The translations under genes and the position numbers were made by a program. Below are positions 53,058 to 62,564 of a stretch of DNA of 64,000 bases, one piece after another (positions within the stretch are counted from its first letter, which is position 1; each line of letters starts with the position of its first letter). Below the pieces are notes generated by a model. The model saw only the letters and a list, made by a program, of their open reading frames with translations. It made no database searches and was not told the origin of the DNA. The stretch lies in contig JBFWSG010000029.1 of the NCBI GenBank assembly GCA_050248495.1, positions 1 through 64,000 on the forward strand. The letters run 5' to 3'. Source of the stretch: DASYDU01 sp050248495. GTDB lineage: Bacteria; Planctomycetota; Planctomycetia; Pirellulales; Lacipirellulaceae.

Positions 53058-54104
53058 ATGCTGTGGCGGGCCATCTTGTTGGTGGTCTTGGTCGGCTGCC
53101 TCGGCTGCACGCAACCGCTGCGCGTGAACACCCACGCGAAAGTCGACGCGGCCGGCGACGTCAAAGCACAACTGGCCCCGACGCCGCGACTTACGCCGGT
53201 GAGCGCCACCGGGTTGCCCTATCGCAAGTACGGACCGAACTCCGCCTCTGTGGCAATCATCGATGTCGACGGTCTGCTACTCAACAACGACGCCACGGGG
53301 CTCGGTTCCTGGGGCGAGAATCCCGTATCGGTGTTTCGTGAACGGCTCGACGCCATTGAATGCGACCCGCGGGTGTGTGCGGTCGTCGTGCGGATCAATA
53401 CGCCCGGCGGCAGCGTGACGGCCACGGACATCATGTGGCGCGACTTGAGGGCGTTCAAGCAGCGGACCTGCGTGCCGGTGGTGGGCTGCTTGATGGATGT
53501 GGCGGCGGGCGGCGGCTATTATCTCGCCACCGCAACCGACCTGATCGTGGCCCATCCGACCTCGGTCACGGGCGGCATCGGCTGCATTCTGAACGTGTAC
53601 AATTTGCAAGACTTGATGGCCCAGTTCAACATTCTTGGCACGCCGATCAAGGCGGGACCGAATATCGATCTGGGCACACCGATCAAGGAGCTGAGCGACG
53701 AGAAGCGGAAGTTGCTGCAGACGATGGCCGACGAATTTCACACCCGCTTTCGCAACGTGGTGCTCAAAGCGCGGCAGAATGTGGACCCGGAGCAGGCGTC
53801 GACGTTCGACGGCCGCATTTTCACGGCCCGGCAGGCATTGGAATTGCAGCTGATCGATCGGATCGGCTACGTGGACGACGCGGTGGAGATCGCCCAATCG
53901 ATGGCGGGTGTGTCGTGTGCGAACGTGGTGTTCTATCGGCGACGGGATGATCCGGCGCTGTCGCAGTACTCGATCACGCCCAACACGCCCCTGCAGAAAG
54001 GCATCTTCCCGATTAATGTACCGGGACTGGACCGGTCAAAGCTGCCGACGTTCCTCTATCTATGGCAGATGGAGCCGAGCAGTGAAGTGTCGGTCGGCAA
54101 GTAA
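53058..54104 (+). CDS. S49 (SppA-like) lipoprotein lacking catalytic residues
   Basis: 348 aa from the ATG at 53058, which gives a lipoprotein signal (MLWRAILLVVLVGCLGC); a start at 52938 would bury it. The SppA fold is clear: RINTPGGSVTATDI (112-125), CLMDVAAGGGYYLATATDLIVAHPTSVTGGIG, and TPIKELSDEKRKLLQTMAD. In active SppA the nucleophile is the Ser of AASGGYY; here it is G151 (AAGGGYY). The base Lys of SGxxKD is I203 (AGPNID). The protein is therefore probably a pseudo-peptidase, perhaps a binding scaffold in the outer or inner membrane. Confidence 0.88.
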   Translation: MLWRAILLVVLVGCLGCTQPLRVNTHAKVDAAGDVKAQLAPTPRLTPVSATGLPYRKYGPNSASVAIIDVDGLLLNNDATGLGSWGENPVSVFRERLDAIECDPRVCAVVVRINTPGGSVTATDIMWRDLRAFKQRTCVPVVGCLMDVAAGGGYYLATATDLIVAHPTSVTGGIGCILNVYNLQDLMAQFNILGTPIKAGPNIDLGTPIKELSDEKRKLLQTMADEFHTRFRNVVLKARQNVDPEQASTFDGRIFTARQALELQLIDRIGYVDDAVEIAQSMAGVSCANVVFYRRRDDPALSQYSITPNTPLQKGIFPINVPGLDRSKLPTFLYLWQMEPSSEVSVGK

Positions 54105-54131
54105 TTGACAACGTGCACCGAGTGACAAGCC

Positions 54132-55025
54132 ATGAGAGTTGCAATCGGCCGCTATTTCGTTTGCCTGGCGTTGGCGTGCCTGCCGGCGCAGCTGTGCCTG
54201 GCGGCAGACGACATCTACACGACGCTGGTCACCAAGGGCATTGCTCTCGCCGCGGACGAAACGGTCAAGTTGCCGCAGCCCATTTTGGCCGACGGACTCG
54301 AGGGCGCCGAGCAACGAAAGACGATCGAGTCCTTGCTGGCCGGGCGGTACGAATGGGACGAATTCTCCCGCAAGTCGGTCGTTAGCCCGCTGCTGCTGAA
54401 GATCGACGACTCGGAGCGTGCGTCAGGCAAGCTCGGCCGCCGCGTCGACTTGTATTTCATCGCGTTTGGGAAGCTCGAGTTGTTGCAAAATGATGACAAA
54501 TTGCAGGAGCAGCTGACTCTCGCGGCGGCTGGTGACGCAGATTCGAACGACGGCCGAGTGAAGGTGCTTTCGTCCGACGAGCTCGCGAAACGAGGACTGC
54601 CCGCGAGCCAAACCAAGTCGGACCCGCGCTGGGTGGCCGTCGAAACGACGCTGCTGAATAAGGTGCAAATCAACCTGACGACCCGCAACGCGAAAACGCA
54701 GAAGGACGATTCGCTCTTGATCGCCTCGATCCTCGATCCGAAGTTTCAAGGGGATGCCGACTATCCGAACTGCTGGCGCTCCATTTCGAACGATGACTTG
54801 GGACGCCGCCAGGTCGGCCCGCCGCAGCCCTATCCGGGCCTGGGCGCTTACGTGAAGGCCACGCGGCTGGTGGATCCGGCAGGAGCGGCGTTCATCGAGT
54901 ACCACGTCGTGTATGCGGAACCGGAGGGTTGGTTCCACGGCGCGAATCTGCTCCGCTCGAAGTTGCCGATCGTGGCGCAGGATCTGGTGCGAAAACTTCG
55001 CCGCAAGATGGCCGAGAGCAATTAA
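54132..55025 (+). CDS. Secreted protein of unknown function
   Basis: 297 aa with a signal peptide (YFVCLALACLPAQLCLA). The mature part (ADDIYTTLVTKGIALAADETVKLPQPI..., RRVDLYFIAFGKLELL, AFIEYHVVYAEPEGWFHGANLLRSKLPIVAQDLVRKLRRKM) has no family I recognise. It starts 27 nt after the S49-like gene and may work with it. The 3' end overlaps the opposing permease gene end by 4 nt. Confidence 0.72.
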   Translation: MRVAIGRYFVCLALACLPAQLCLAADDIYTTLVTKGIALAADETVKLPQPILADGLEGAEQRKTIESLLAGRYEWDEFSRKSVVSPLLLKIDDSERASGKLGRRVDLYFIAFGKLELLQNDDKLQEQLTLAAAGDADSNDGRVKVLSSDELAKRGLPASQTKSDPRWVAVETTLLNKVQINLTTRNAKTQKDDSLLIASILDPKFQGDADYPNCWRSISNDDLGRRQVGPPQPYPGLGAYVKATRLVDPAGAAFIEYHVVYAEPEGWFHGANLLRSKLPIVAQDLVRKLRRKMAESN

Positions 55026-56152
55026 CTCGAGCGGAGCGTCTCGGCGATCGGCAGTCGAACGCAGCGGAAGGCCGGGTAGGCGGCGCCGAACATGGCGATT
55101 GCGAGCGCGACGGCAATTCCCTCGCCTATCCCCCAATACGAAAGATCGCCCTGCACCAGGCCGGACGTCTTGCTCCAATGAGTAAGCAAGAACGTCGCAC
55201 CGATGCCGAGCGCGACGCCCAGTAGGGCGGCCAAGATCGAGAGGCAGAACGATTCGCTGAGGATCAGTCGGGCCACCCGCCCTTTGTGCCAGCCCATGGC
55301 CCGCAGCGAAGCGATTTCGCCGCGCCGCTCCAGGACCGACATGGCCATGGTGTTCATCATCCCGACGCCACCGATCACAATGGCGAAGATCGACGTGAAC
55401 CACGACATCGTCCGCACAATCTTCAGCTGGGTGAGCGAGTGGACGAACTCGGCGCAGGGCGTGGCCGCGACGTCGGGGCTGAGGGCCTCGATTTGCTGGC
55501 GGATGCGGGCGATGTCCGCTTGCTTGCGCGTCTTGGTGTTGATCACAAAACCGGTGACTTCGCCGGGTCGATCCATTTGCCGCTGCAGCTCGTCGAGCAA
55601 CATGAAGACCGCGCCGTTTTCGTAGACGCTGAAACTATTGAAGATGCCGACGACCTCGAAGTCCTGGCCGTAGAGCGAGACCTTGTCGCCGGTCTTCTTG
55701 CCAAGGTTGGCGGCCAGGATGCGGCCGAGCATCACGTGCCGCCGATCCCCCGCCTGCAGGCGCCGTCCGCTGATCACCTTGACGCGATCGAGCACCGAGC
55801 AATTGGGCTCCCAGCCGTTGACAATGATCATGTACAGGTCTTGGTCTTCAAAAGAGACCATGTCCATGAGGCCACTGACGACTTCGCGGATTCCCGGGAT
55901 CGCGCGCATCTTGTCGCCGAACGCCAGCGGAATGCCCTTCGATAATTGCACGGCTCCGCCGCGGCGCTGGACCACCAGATCGGCCCCGGGCCGCGAGTAG
56001 AGATCGAAAAACGAGCTCTCGAGCGAATCGGACACGCCGACCAGCGCCACCACGGCGGCCACGGCGATGGCGAGTCCGCAAGCCGTCAGGGCCGAGCGCG
56101 CGGGGCGCCGCCAGAGATTCTTGCCGGCAATGATCCAAAAATGCATCGCCAT
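55022..56152 (-). CDS. ABC transporter permease (MacB/FtsX type), second
   Basis: 376 aa from the ATG at 56152; an upstream start at 56233 would overlap the ATPase gene. The first transmembrane segment follows MHFWIIAGKNLWRRPARSAL; three more lie near the C-terminus (GGVGMMNTMAMSVLERRGEIASLRAMGWHKGR is the conserved FtsX loop). It is related to the other permease of this operon and may form the heterodimer of a LolCDE-like complex. It lies 13 nt after the ATPase. Confidence 0.9.
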   Translation of the reverse strand: MAMHFWIIAGKNLWRRPARSALTACGLAIAVAAVVALVGVSDSLESSFFDLYSRPGADLVVQRRGGAVQLSKGIPLAFGDKMRAIPGIREVVSGLMDMVSFEDQDLYMIIVNGWEPNCSVLDRVKVISGRRLQAGDRRHVMLGRILAANLGKKTGDKVSLYGQDFEVVGIFNSFSVYENGAVFMLLDELQRQMDRPGEVTGFVINTKTRKQADIARIRQQIEALSPDVAATPCAEFVHSLTQLKIVRTMSWFTSIFAIVIGGVGMMNTMAMSVLERRGEIASLRAMGWHKGRVARLILSESFCLSILAALLGVALGIGATFLLTHWSKTSGLVQGDLSYWGIGEGIAVALAIAMFGAAYPAFRCVRLPIAETLRSS

Positions 56153-56165
56153 CACCCCGAGTGGA

Positions 56166-56879
56166 TTATGCGCTCTGCAGCCGGCCGTCGCGAATCCAGA
56201 TCGTCCGCTGCGCGCGAGCCGCCACTTGGGCATCGTGCGTGATCACTACCAGCGTCAAATCGCGTTCGCGGTGCAAGCGATCGAACAGGTCGAGCACCAC
56301 ATTCCCCGCGGCCGAATCCAGGTTGCCGGTGGGTTCGTCGGCCAAGAGCAGCATCGGATCGTTGGCCAGCGCCCGCGCGATCGCCACGCGCTGCCGCTCG
56401 CCGACCGAGAGCTTGCCCGGCAGGTGCCCCGCGCGGTGGGACATGCCCACGAGGTCCAAGAGCTCCGTCGCCTTGGCCACGCGCTCTTTTGGACCGAGCG
56501 ATGTCTCGAACATCGGGATCTGCACGTTTTCAAGCGCCGTGAGCGTGGGCAACAGGTAGAACGACTGGAATACGAACCCCAGCGTGGTGGCGCGGAAGCG
56601 ATCGAGATCGGTCTCCTGGGCGAGGGAGCGTCCCTCAAACGCGATCTCGCCGCTGGTGGGCTGATCGAGCGCTCCGAGCAGATTAAGCAGCGTCGACTTG
56701 CCGCTGCCGCTGGGTCCCATGATCGCCAGGTATTCGCCGCGCTGGATTTTGAGCGACACGTCGACGAGAGCCTGCACCTTGCCGTCGTCGTAGGTGCGAC
56801 TGACGTTGGTGATTCGCAACAACGGCTCGAGCGCAACGGGGATCTTCAATTTCGGTGGTTGCAAAAGGGAGTTACTCAT
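56166..56879 (-). CDS. ABC transporter ATP-binding protein (MacB/LolD type)
   Basis: 237 aa. Walker A is GPSGSGKSTLLN, the Q-loop FQSFYLLPTLTALENV, the signature LSVGERQRVAIARAL, Walker B LLLADEPTGNLDS, and the H-loop VVITHD. The set is typical of MacB/LolD ATPases. It overlaps the upstream permease by 8 nt and precedes the second permease, giving a permease-ATPase-permease operon. Confidence 0.95.
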   Translation of the reverse strand: MSNSLLQPPKLKIPVALEPLLRITNVSRTYDDGKVQALVDVSLKIQRGEYLAIMGPSGSGKSTLLNLLGALDQPTSGEIAFEGRSLAQETDLDRFRATTLGFVFQSFYLLPTLTALENVQIPMFETSLGPKERVAKATELLDLVGMSHRAGHLPGKLSVGERQRVAIARALANDPMLLLADEPTGNLDSAAGNVVLDLFDRLHRERDLTLVVITHDAQVAARAQRTIWIRDGRLQSA

Positions 56880-58020
56880 GGCGAAGGGCTTCCACCGGGG
56901 TGATGCCGGACGCGTGCCAGGCCGGGTAAAAGGAGCCTGCTACGCCGGCGAACATCGCGGCCACGAAGCCGATCGCCACGGCCATTTCGGAAAGGCCCTG
57001 CGGCACGAGCAGACTAGTCGCTGGCCAATAAGAGAGCAAGTGGAGCAAGAGCCACGAGGCGGCGAGGCCGGCGATTGCGGCGAGCAGGCTGATCACAAAG
57101 CTCTCGCCCAAAACCATACGGATCACGCGCGAACGCCGCCAGCCGATCGCGCGGAGGATGCCGAGCTCGCGGGTCCGCTCGATGACCGACATCAGCATCG
57201 TGTTGAGCATGCCCAGGAGCGACAGGGAGAGGACGATGGCCGTGGTGGCCCAGGCCATGCCTTTGCCGAGCGTGGACTCGGTGGCGCTGTCGACAAACTG
57301 CTGGGTCCGCTGGGCCTTGAGTCCGAGCGGCTGGCCCTGCGCGTCGCGGAGCGCTTCGATTGTCTGGCAAACCTGATTCAGGCCGGCCTCGTTGCGGCGG
57401 GAATCCTCAACGCGAACTTGGATCTCGGAAATGACGTCGGTGCGCTCCATGAGTTTTTGAACTTCGGCGAGCGGCGCGACGATGCTGTTCGAGTCGAAGG
57501 GATTGTCGGCCTGGAATACGCCCGCGACGCGAAATTCGGAGTCTTCAATCTCCACCTCATCGCCGGCGCGCTTCTTCAAGGCCTCGGCCATGCCGTTTCC
57601 GAGCAGTACGGCGCCCGACTCACCGGCGGCAAGAGTGCGACCTGAATTGAGCGACAGCTGGCCGAGCGTAGAGCCGCCGACTTCGAGTCCGCGCATGGGG
57701 ATCCCGATCAGGTGGGATTCGCCCAGCGACACCATTTCTGTCAGGCTGCCGTCGGCGGTTGCCACGCCCGGCACCGACGCCAACCGCGAGGCGAGGTCCG
57801 ACCGCAGGCTGCTGGTGAGCCGGTTCGACACCCCGGCGCGGACGACAACGATGTCGGTGCCGCGGGCCGCATAGTATTTGCTCGATGACTCGGCAAAGCC
57901 CCAGGCGATGTTCCAGAGGGTGGTGACGGCGGTCACCGCAACGGCCAGCGCCACGACGGTCATCACCGTGCGGGTGATCCGCCGGCGCAAGTTTTTAAGA
58001 ATGACCTGCGAAAACTGCAT
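56872..58020 (-). CDS. ABC transporter permease (MacB/FtsX type), first
   Basis: 382 aa. The N-terminal segment QVILKNLRRRITRTVMTVVALAVAV is the usual start of the family. A MacB-PCD-like periplasmic domain follows, with three C-terminal transmembrane segments around LLGMLNTMLMSVIERTRELGILRAIGWRRSRVI. First gene of the operon. The exporter substrate (lipoprotein, peptide or macrolide-like) cannot be told. Confidence 0.92.
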   Translation of the reverse strand: MQFSQVILKNLRRRITRTVMTVVALAVAVTAVTTLWNIAWGFAESSSKYYAARGTDIVVVRAGVSNRLTSSLRSDLASRLASVPGVATADGSLTEMVSLGESHLIGIPMRGLEVGGSTLGQLSLNSGRTLAAGESGAVLLGNGMAEALKKRAGDEVEIEDSEFRVAGVFQADNPFDSNSIVAPLAEVQKLMERTDVISEIQVRVEDSRRNEAGLNQVCQTIEALRDAQGQPLGLKAQRTQQFVDSATESTLGKGMAWATTAIVLSLSLLGMLNTMLMSVIERTRELGILRAIGWRRSRVIRMVLGESFVISLLAAIAGLAASWLLLHLLSYWPATSLLVPQGLSEMAVAIGFVAAMFAGVAGSFYPAWHASGITPVEALRHE

Positions 58021-58133
58021 GCCGTTTTCCCAAGCGGACGCGGGACCGTTCCAAGCCGGTGATTATCGCGCTTTCTGGAAAACTTGAAAATGCTGATATT
58101 GCCGTGATCCGTGCAATGGGTGCGACCGTACGC

Positions 58134-60839
58134 TCAATCGTCGTCGTCATCGTCCGCCCCGTAGGTGAGCGCCCATTCGGGATAGGGTGCGGCACTTCCC
58201 CGCATCGCACGCCAGAGAATGCGATTGAGGACGTCTTCTGGCGCTCGGTCGACCTCGCGGAAATTCAGCGTGGCGGAAACCAGGGCATCTTTTCGCAGAG
58301 CCGGGTCCTGGATCGCCTGCGGCTCGGGGTTCATTTCGTTGAGCGCGATTTTGCTGGGGACCGCCGCGAAGGGCTGCAAGTCGGGCGTGTCGCGGAAGCA
58401 ATCGGTCATCGGCTCGGCGCTAGCGTCGAACTGGTTCATCGGCGGCAAGCCCAGGATTTGCTCCATCGTCCGCAGGATGCTCGAAGTGTTGTACTGGGTG
58501 CTGATCACTTCGCCGCGCTTCACATGCGGCCCGGCGCAAAAGGCAATCGTGCGGTATCCGCTGACGTGGTCCCAACCCGCTTGCGGATCGTCTTCGATGG
58601 CGAACACTGCCATCTCGGGCCAGAACTTCGAGCGGCTGAGTCCTTCAACGATGCGTCCGAAGGCCAGGTCGTTGTCGGCGACGCAAGCGGCCGGCGTCGG
58701 GCAGCCGGCGTCGGTGCCGCTCGTGTGATCCTGCGGCAGGCAGATGATCGTGAGCTGAGGGTACTCGTTCTTCTTTTCAAACTCGGAGAGCTCGCGGAGG
58801 ATGAAGTCGGCGCGAAACTGATCGGGGACCGACATGTTCCAGCCCACATAGTCAGCCGGAGAAACGGCGCGCAGGCTTTCGACACTCGGCCAGCAGCCGA
58901 AGACGACCTCATCTGAACCTTTCTTCCAGGCGTTGTAACAGGCGGTGAAATCGGGCTCGCCTTTTTTCTCAGCGTCGCGCCAGCGGACCGACGGCCCCAT
59001 GAACTCGCCGTAGTTGCGGACCGTCTTGCCGTGTTTGAGGGCGTTGTCCCAGATGAATCCGGAGGGTGCATAGGCCAGCGCATCGTCCTCGTCGACGCCC
59101 ATGCCGTCGGGATAGCTCCGCGGGAAGCCGGCGAAGCTCTTTTCCATGTAGTCGGTCGAGTAGGCCGTGGTACTCCATTGATGCCCATCGGCGCTGAGGA
59201 TGCCGCAGCAATACGTGTTGTCCAGGAGCACGAACTGGTCGGCGATCGCGTGATGATTGGGCGTAAACTGGCGGCCGAATACGCAGAGCGACGGATCGCC
59301 ATTGCCGCGACCGAACGCGCCGAGCACCTGATCGAAGGTGCGGTTCTCTTTGATGATGTACACCACGTGCTTGATCAGGCTCGGTTCGCCGATCCGCTCG
59401 GGGATCGCACGCGGCGGCTGATCGGGCCGCGGCGGCAACAGCGCCTGGGCGATGCGCGGCGAACGGAGATTGCGGGCCACGCGTTCCGAGAGCGCGGGGA
59501 GCTCTTCTGAGGAAGGGATCTCGACGAATGACAACGAGCCGGAGTATTGGTGCGAGTTGTAACCCTTTGACTTGCCATTCTCGCCCGAACGCTTGGGGTG
59601 CTTGGGGAGCCCTTTGATATTGGCGACGACCAGCGTCTTGCCGTTGTGGTCGAGGGCCACCGCGCCGGGATACCAGCCGACGGGAATCAATCCCTCCAAC
59701 TCGGTGCGTCTGGGCTCCTTGGCGTCGAACTCGAACACGGCAATCGCGTTCTGCGAACCGTTGGCGACGTAGAGCGACTCGCCGTCGGCGCCGAAGACGG
59801 CCGCATTGGGGGCCGCGCCGAGGAGCTCGGCAAAATTTCGCTTTGCGGAAATTGTCGCGGCAACCGTGTCGTCGCGGGTGTCGATGATGCTCAACGTGTC
59901 GCTGGCGGCGTTGCAGCAGACGACATAGGGGTGATGCGCCGACGCGGCCAGGCCGGATGCATGCAGCCCGGTGAGGATTTCCTTGACAACCCTTCCCGTG
60001 GCGAGATCGACAACGCTGACCGATCCTTCGCTGGCGATGTGCCGCTCGGGATCGACCCGGACCGTGGTGCCGCGCCCAGCCGGACCGACGAGGTCCCCCT
60101 GCCCTGGCCGCCGCCCGCCCCAATTGCTGACGTACGCCTTTTGTCCCACGACAACTACATCGTACGGCGCGACGCCAACATCGAAGGCGCGAAGCAGCTT
60201 GCCGCTGGTTGCGTCGAGTTCGAGCAGCCGGTTCGAGAGATTTCCGCAGACGAGGAGCGACTTGCCGCCCTGAGCGAAGGCCAATCCGCTCGGAATCTCA
60301 GCCTTTCGCCGCGGTGCGTCGGCATTCGGCAGCGACCAGGAGTTCGCGGGCGACACGGCACCGTCCGCTGCGACGCGGAACACTTTGATCGTGCCGTTGA
60401 CGTCGCTCATGAAGATTTGGTCGCCGGCCGGTGAGAAGAGGAGCCCGGTGTAGCTCAACAGCCCTTCTTTGTCCGGATGGAGAACTTGCTCCGAAACCGG
60501 CTCGGGGGAATCCTGGTTCGGCACGCCGGGCAAGGGCACGCGCTGGCGAATCGTTGCCGAAGACGGATCGACGACGATCAGCTCGTTCGTCTTTCCTGCG
60601 GTGAGCAAGGTCTTCCCGTCGGGGGAGAACGCCAGGGCCTGCGGCCGCAATCCGGAGAGATCGAGCTGGTGGCCGATCGGCGTGACCCACTGGTTGACCG
60701 GAGTGACCGCGCGGCCATCTTCCACATAACCAACCCGTTCCTTGTCGGATTCGGCCTCTGCGAAGCGCGCGGCCGACAGAGCGACAATCGTGGCGGCAAG
60801 GCACAACAAGGCAGGCATCCATCGGATCGGGAAGCACAT
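58134..60839 (-). CDS. Secreted beta-propeller / phosphoesterase fusion
   Basis: 901 aa. A signal peptide (ALLCLAATIVALSAARFAEA) is followed by a YVTN-type beta-propeller (about 50-450; ALAFSPDGKTLLTAGKTNELIVVD, GSVSVVDLATGRVVKEILTGLHASGLA). A phosphoesterase domain of the acid phosphatase/phospholipase C class follows (about 500-830: VVYIIKENRTFDQVLGAFG, DHTSGTDAGCPTPAACVADND, FAIEDDPQAGWDHVSGYR). The protein ends in a run of Asp. Such fusions are common in planctomycetes; phosphate release from extracellular esters is the likely role. Confidence 0.9.
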   Translation of the reverse strand: MCFPIRWMPALLCLAATIVALSAARFAEAESDKERVGYVEDGRAVTPVNQWVTPIGHQLDLSGLRPQALAFSPDGKTLLTAGKTNELIVVDPSSATIRQRVPLPGVPNQDSPEPVSEQVLHPDKEGLLSYTGLLFSPAGDQIFMSDVNGTIKVFRVAADGAVSPANSWSLPNADAPRRKAEIPSGLAFAQGGKSLLVCGNLSNRLLELDATSGKLLRAFDVGVAPYDVVVVGQKAYVSNWGGRRPGQGDLVGPAGRGTTVRVDPERHIASEGSVSVVDLATGRVVKEILTGLHASGLAASAHHPYVVCCNAASDTLSIIDTRDDTVAATISAKRNFAELLGAAPNAAVFGADGESLYVANGSQNAIAVFEFDAKEPRRTELEGLIPVGWYPGAVALDHNGKTLVVANIKGLPKHPKRSGENGKSKGYNSHQYSGSLSFVEIPSSEELPALSERVARNLRSPRIAQALLPPRPDQPPRAIPERIGEPSLIKHVVYIIKENRTFDQVLGAFGRGNGDPSLCVFGRQFTPNHHAIADQFVLLDNTYCCGILSADGHQWSTTAYSTDYMEKSFAGFPRSYPDGMGVDEDDALAYAPSGFIWDNALKHGKTVRNYGEFMGPSVRWRDAEKKGEPDFTACYNAWKKGSDEVVFGCWPSVESLRAVSPADYVGWNMSVPDQFRADFILRELSEFEKKNEYPQLTIICLPQDHTSGTDAGCPTPAACVADNDLAFGRIVEGLSRSKFWPEMAVFAIEDDPQAGWDHVSGYRTIAFCAGPHVKRGEVISTQYNTSSILRTMEQILGLPPMNQFDASAEPMTDCFRDTPDLQPFAAVPSKIALNEMNPEPQAIQDPALRKDALVSATLNFREVDRAPEDVLNRILWRAMRGSAAPYPEWALTYGADDDDDD

Positions 60840-60893
60840 CGAGAGAATCCTCCGTCAACGCCACTTAGCTGTTCCGCCTGCGCATCAAAAATC

Positions 60894-62273
60894 TTACTCG
60901 GCAAAATTCGTGGCGGGTTCGGCGGTCAGTTCGACGCGCGGCTCGTCGCTCGTCCGCCGCAGGACAAAGTAGAGCCAGCTTGCCAGCACCGACAACGTGC
61001 CGAAGATGGATACGAAGAATGAAAGCCGCTGCATAAATTCCAGGCGCGTGAGGTCGCCCACGAACACATCCTTGCCGAGCTGCACGACGACGCTCCCGCT
61101 GTAGCCCGCGCTGTCGGCCAGGTACATGCCGAACACGGCGGTGCCGACGAACCTAGTGGACGCCATTAGCCGGTCGAACAACACAGTGTTGTACGGCACG
61201 TAGGCCAGGTACGAGCCGAAGCCGATCAGCGCCATCCACCACATGCCGTTGATGGCGTGACGCTCGAGCAGCAGCGTGGCGACGCCGATCAGGGCGGTAC
61301 CAGCGGCAATCGCGGCGAACACGACGAATAACCCGCGACGATTGTCCTTGACCCAAAACAACATCGAGACGGCCACCATCACGCCGGACATCACGCCGAG
61401 CTCCATGCGCGACATCAGATCGCGGTGGTCTTCGTAGCGGTATCCGAGCTGGTCGAGCAGCTCGACCATGTAGTTGTCGCGAAAATCGCGAAACGCCGTG
61501 AGCAGCACGTAGGCGGCAATTAGGGCGAGAATTCCCGGCAGATACTGGAGCAGAAAGGACCAGCGGCGGGCAAAATCCATCGGTTCGCGCTCGGTCCGTT
61601 CAAGTGCGTCCGCCCGGTTCGGCTCCGGTAGCTGGTTGAGCAGGAAGACGGAGAGCAAAAACAGCGGCGCGAACAGCAGCCCGGTTGCCGCCGGCATCCA
61701 GAACTCCGAGACGCTGGGGAAGGGATTGAAGAACTCGATACCGAAGATGCGGATCGCATCGCCGGCCATCAGCGCTCGGCCGACGTCTTTCACGACGCCG
61801 CTCGACACGATGAACGAACAAGCCAGCGCCGCGAGGAGAATATCGGAAGTGCGGCGGCCTTCGAGGTAACGGACCACTAGCCCCCAGATCATACCCAGGG
61901 GCAGCCCGTTAAGAAACAGTGCGACGATCATCCACTCGTTCGGCACCACGGCAAAGAGCACGAGCGCCAATTCGGCCGCCCCCACCAGGCTCACCAGCAA
62001 CCAGGGTCGCGCGGCGCGCGAGGCTTCGGTGCAGAACTTGATGCCGAGGAACTTCGACGCCGCATAGCCGATGATCTGGCTGACCACGAAGGCGGTCTTC
62101 AATTCGATTTCCGTGCTGCCGACGTGCAGGCCTGCAAACGTCGCCGCGCTGAACGGCTTGCGAAAGGCGTACATCGCGAAATAGGTGGCGAACGCCGTGG
62201 CCATCGCGTAGAGATTGAACGCGCCGGCAGGCCAACGGTCGATCGCGCTGGCGAAGTTGACTCTGAGTTTCAA
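60894..62273 (-). CDS. DUF5690-like major facilitator family protein
   Basis: About 459 aa from a TTG at 62273 with GGGGAA upstream; an upstream start at 62441 adds 56 non-hydrophobic residues. About 12 hydrophobic segments are arranged as in MFS proteins, with FATYFAMYAFRKPFSAATFAG at the first helix pair and LGMIWGLVVRYLEGRRTSDIL in the A-motif region. It resembles the DUF5690 family of transporters. It lies 54 nt upstream of the phosphoesterase fusion gene on the same strand, so uptake of the released product is possible. Confidence 0.78.
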   Translation of the reverse strand: MKLRVNFASAIDRWPAGAFNLYAMATAFATYFAMYAFRKPFSAATFAGLHVGSTEIELKTAFVVSQIIGYAASKFLGIKFCTEASRAARPWLLVSLVGAAELALVLFAVVPNEWMIVALFLNGLPLGMIWGLVVRYLEGRRTSDILLAALACSFIVSSGVVKDVGRALMAGDAIRIFGIEFFNPFPSVSEFWMPAATGLLFAPLFLLSVFLLNQLPEPNRADALERTEREPMDFARRWSFLLQYLPGILALIAAYVLLTAFRDFRDNYMVELLDQLGYRYEDHRDLMSRMELGVMSGVMVAVSMLFWVKDNRRGLFVVFAAIAAGTALIGVATLLLERHAINGMWWMALIGFGSYLAYVPYNTVLFDRLMASTRFVGTAVFGMYLADSAGYSGSVVVQLGKDVFVGDLTRLEFMQRLSFFVSIFGTLSVLASWLYFVLRRTSDEPRVELTAEPATNFAE

Positions 62274-62564
62274 AGGATTCCCCGGATGGTCGCCGATCCG
62301 ACGCGCTTCAAGCCACGATGCGGGCGCAAGCACGCTGACGGTACGCGATCTATGTGAATGCTGTATGAAGAGAACAGGATCAGCAACAAAAATGGCGTGA
62401 CAGTCAAGTCCGCGAGGCGAACCGCGCTCCGCCTTGCGCAATCTATCCGACGAATCGCGTCTTAATTCTCTGGCTGCAACGATTCTTGTTGCGAGTGGGC
62501 GAAACGATTGTTAGTTTGCAGCCCGCGGATACAGAGTCAAGGGGAGCTGCTGAGAGTTCACAAC

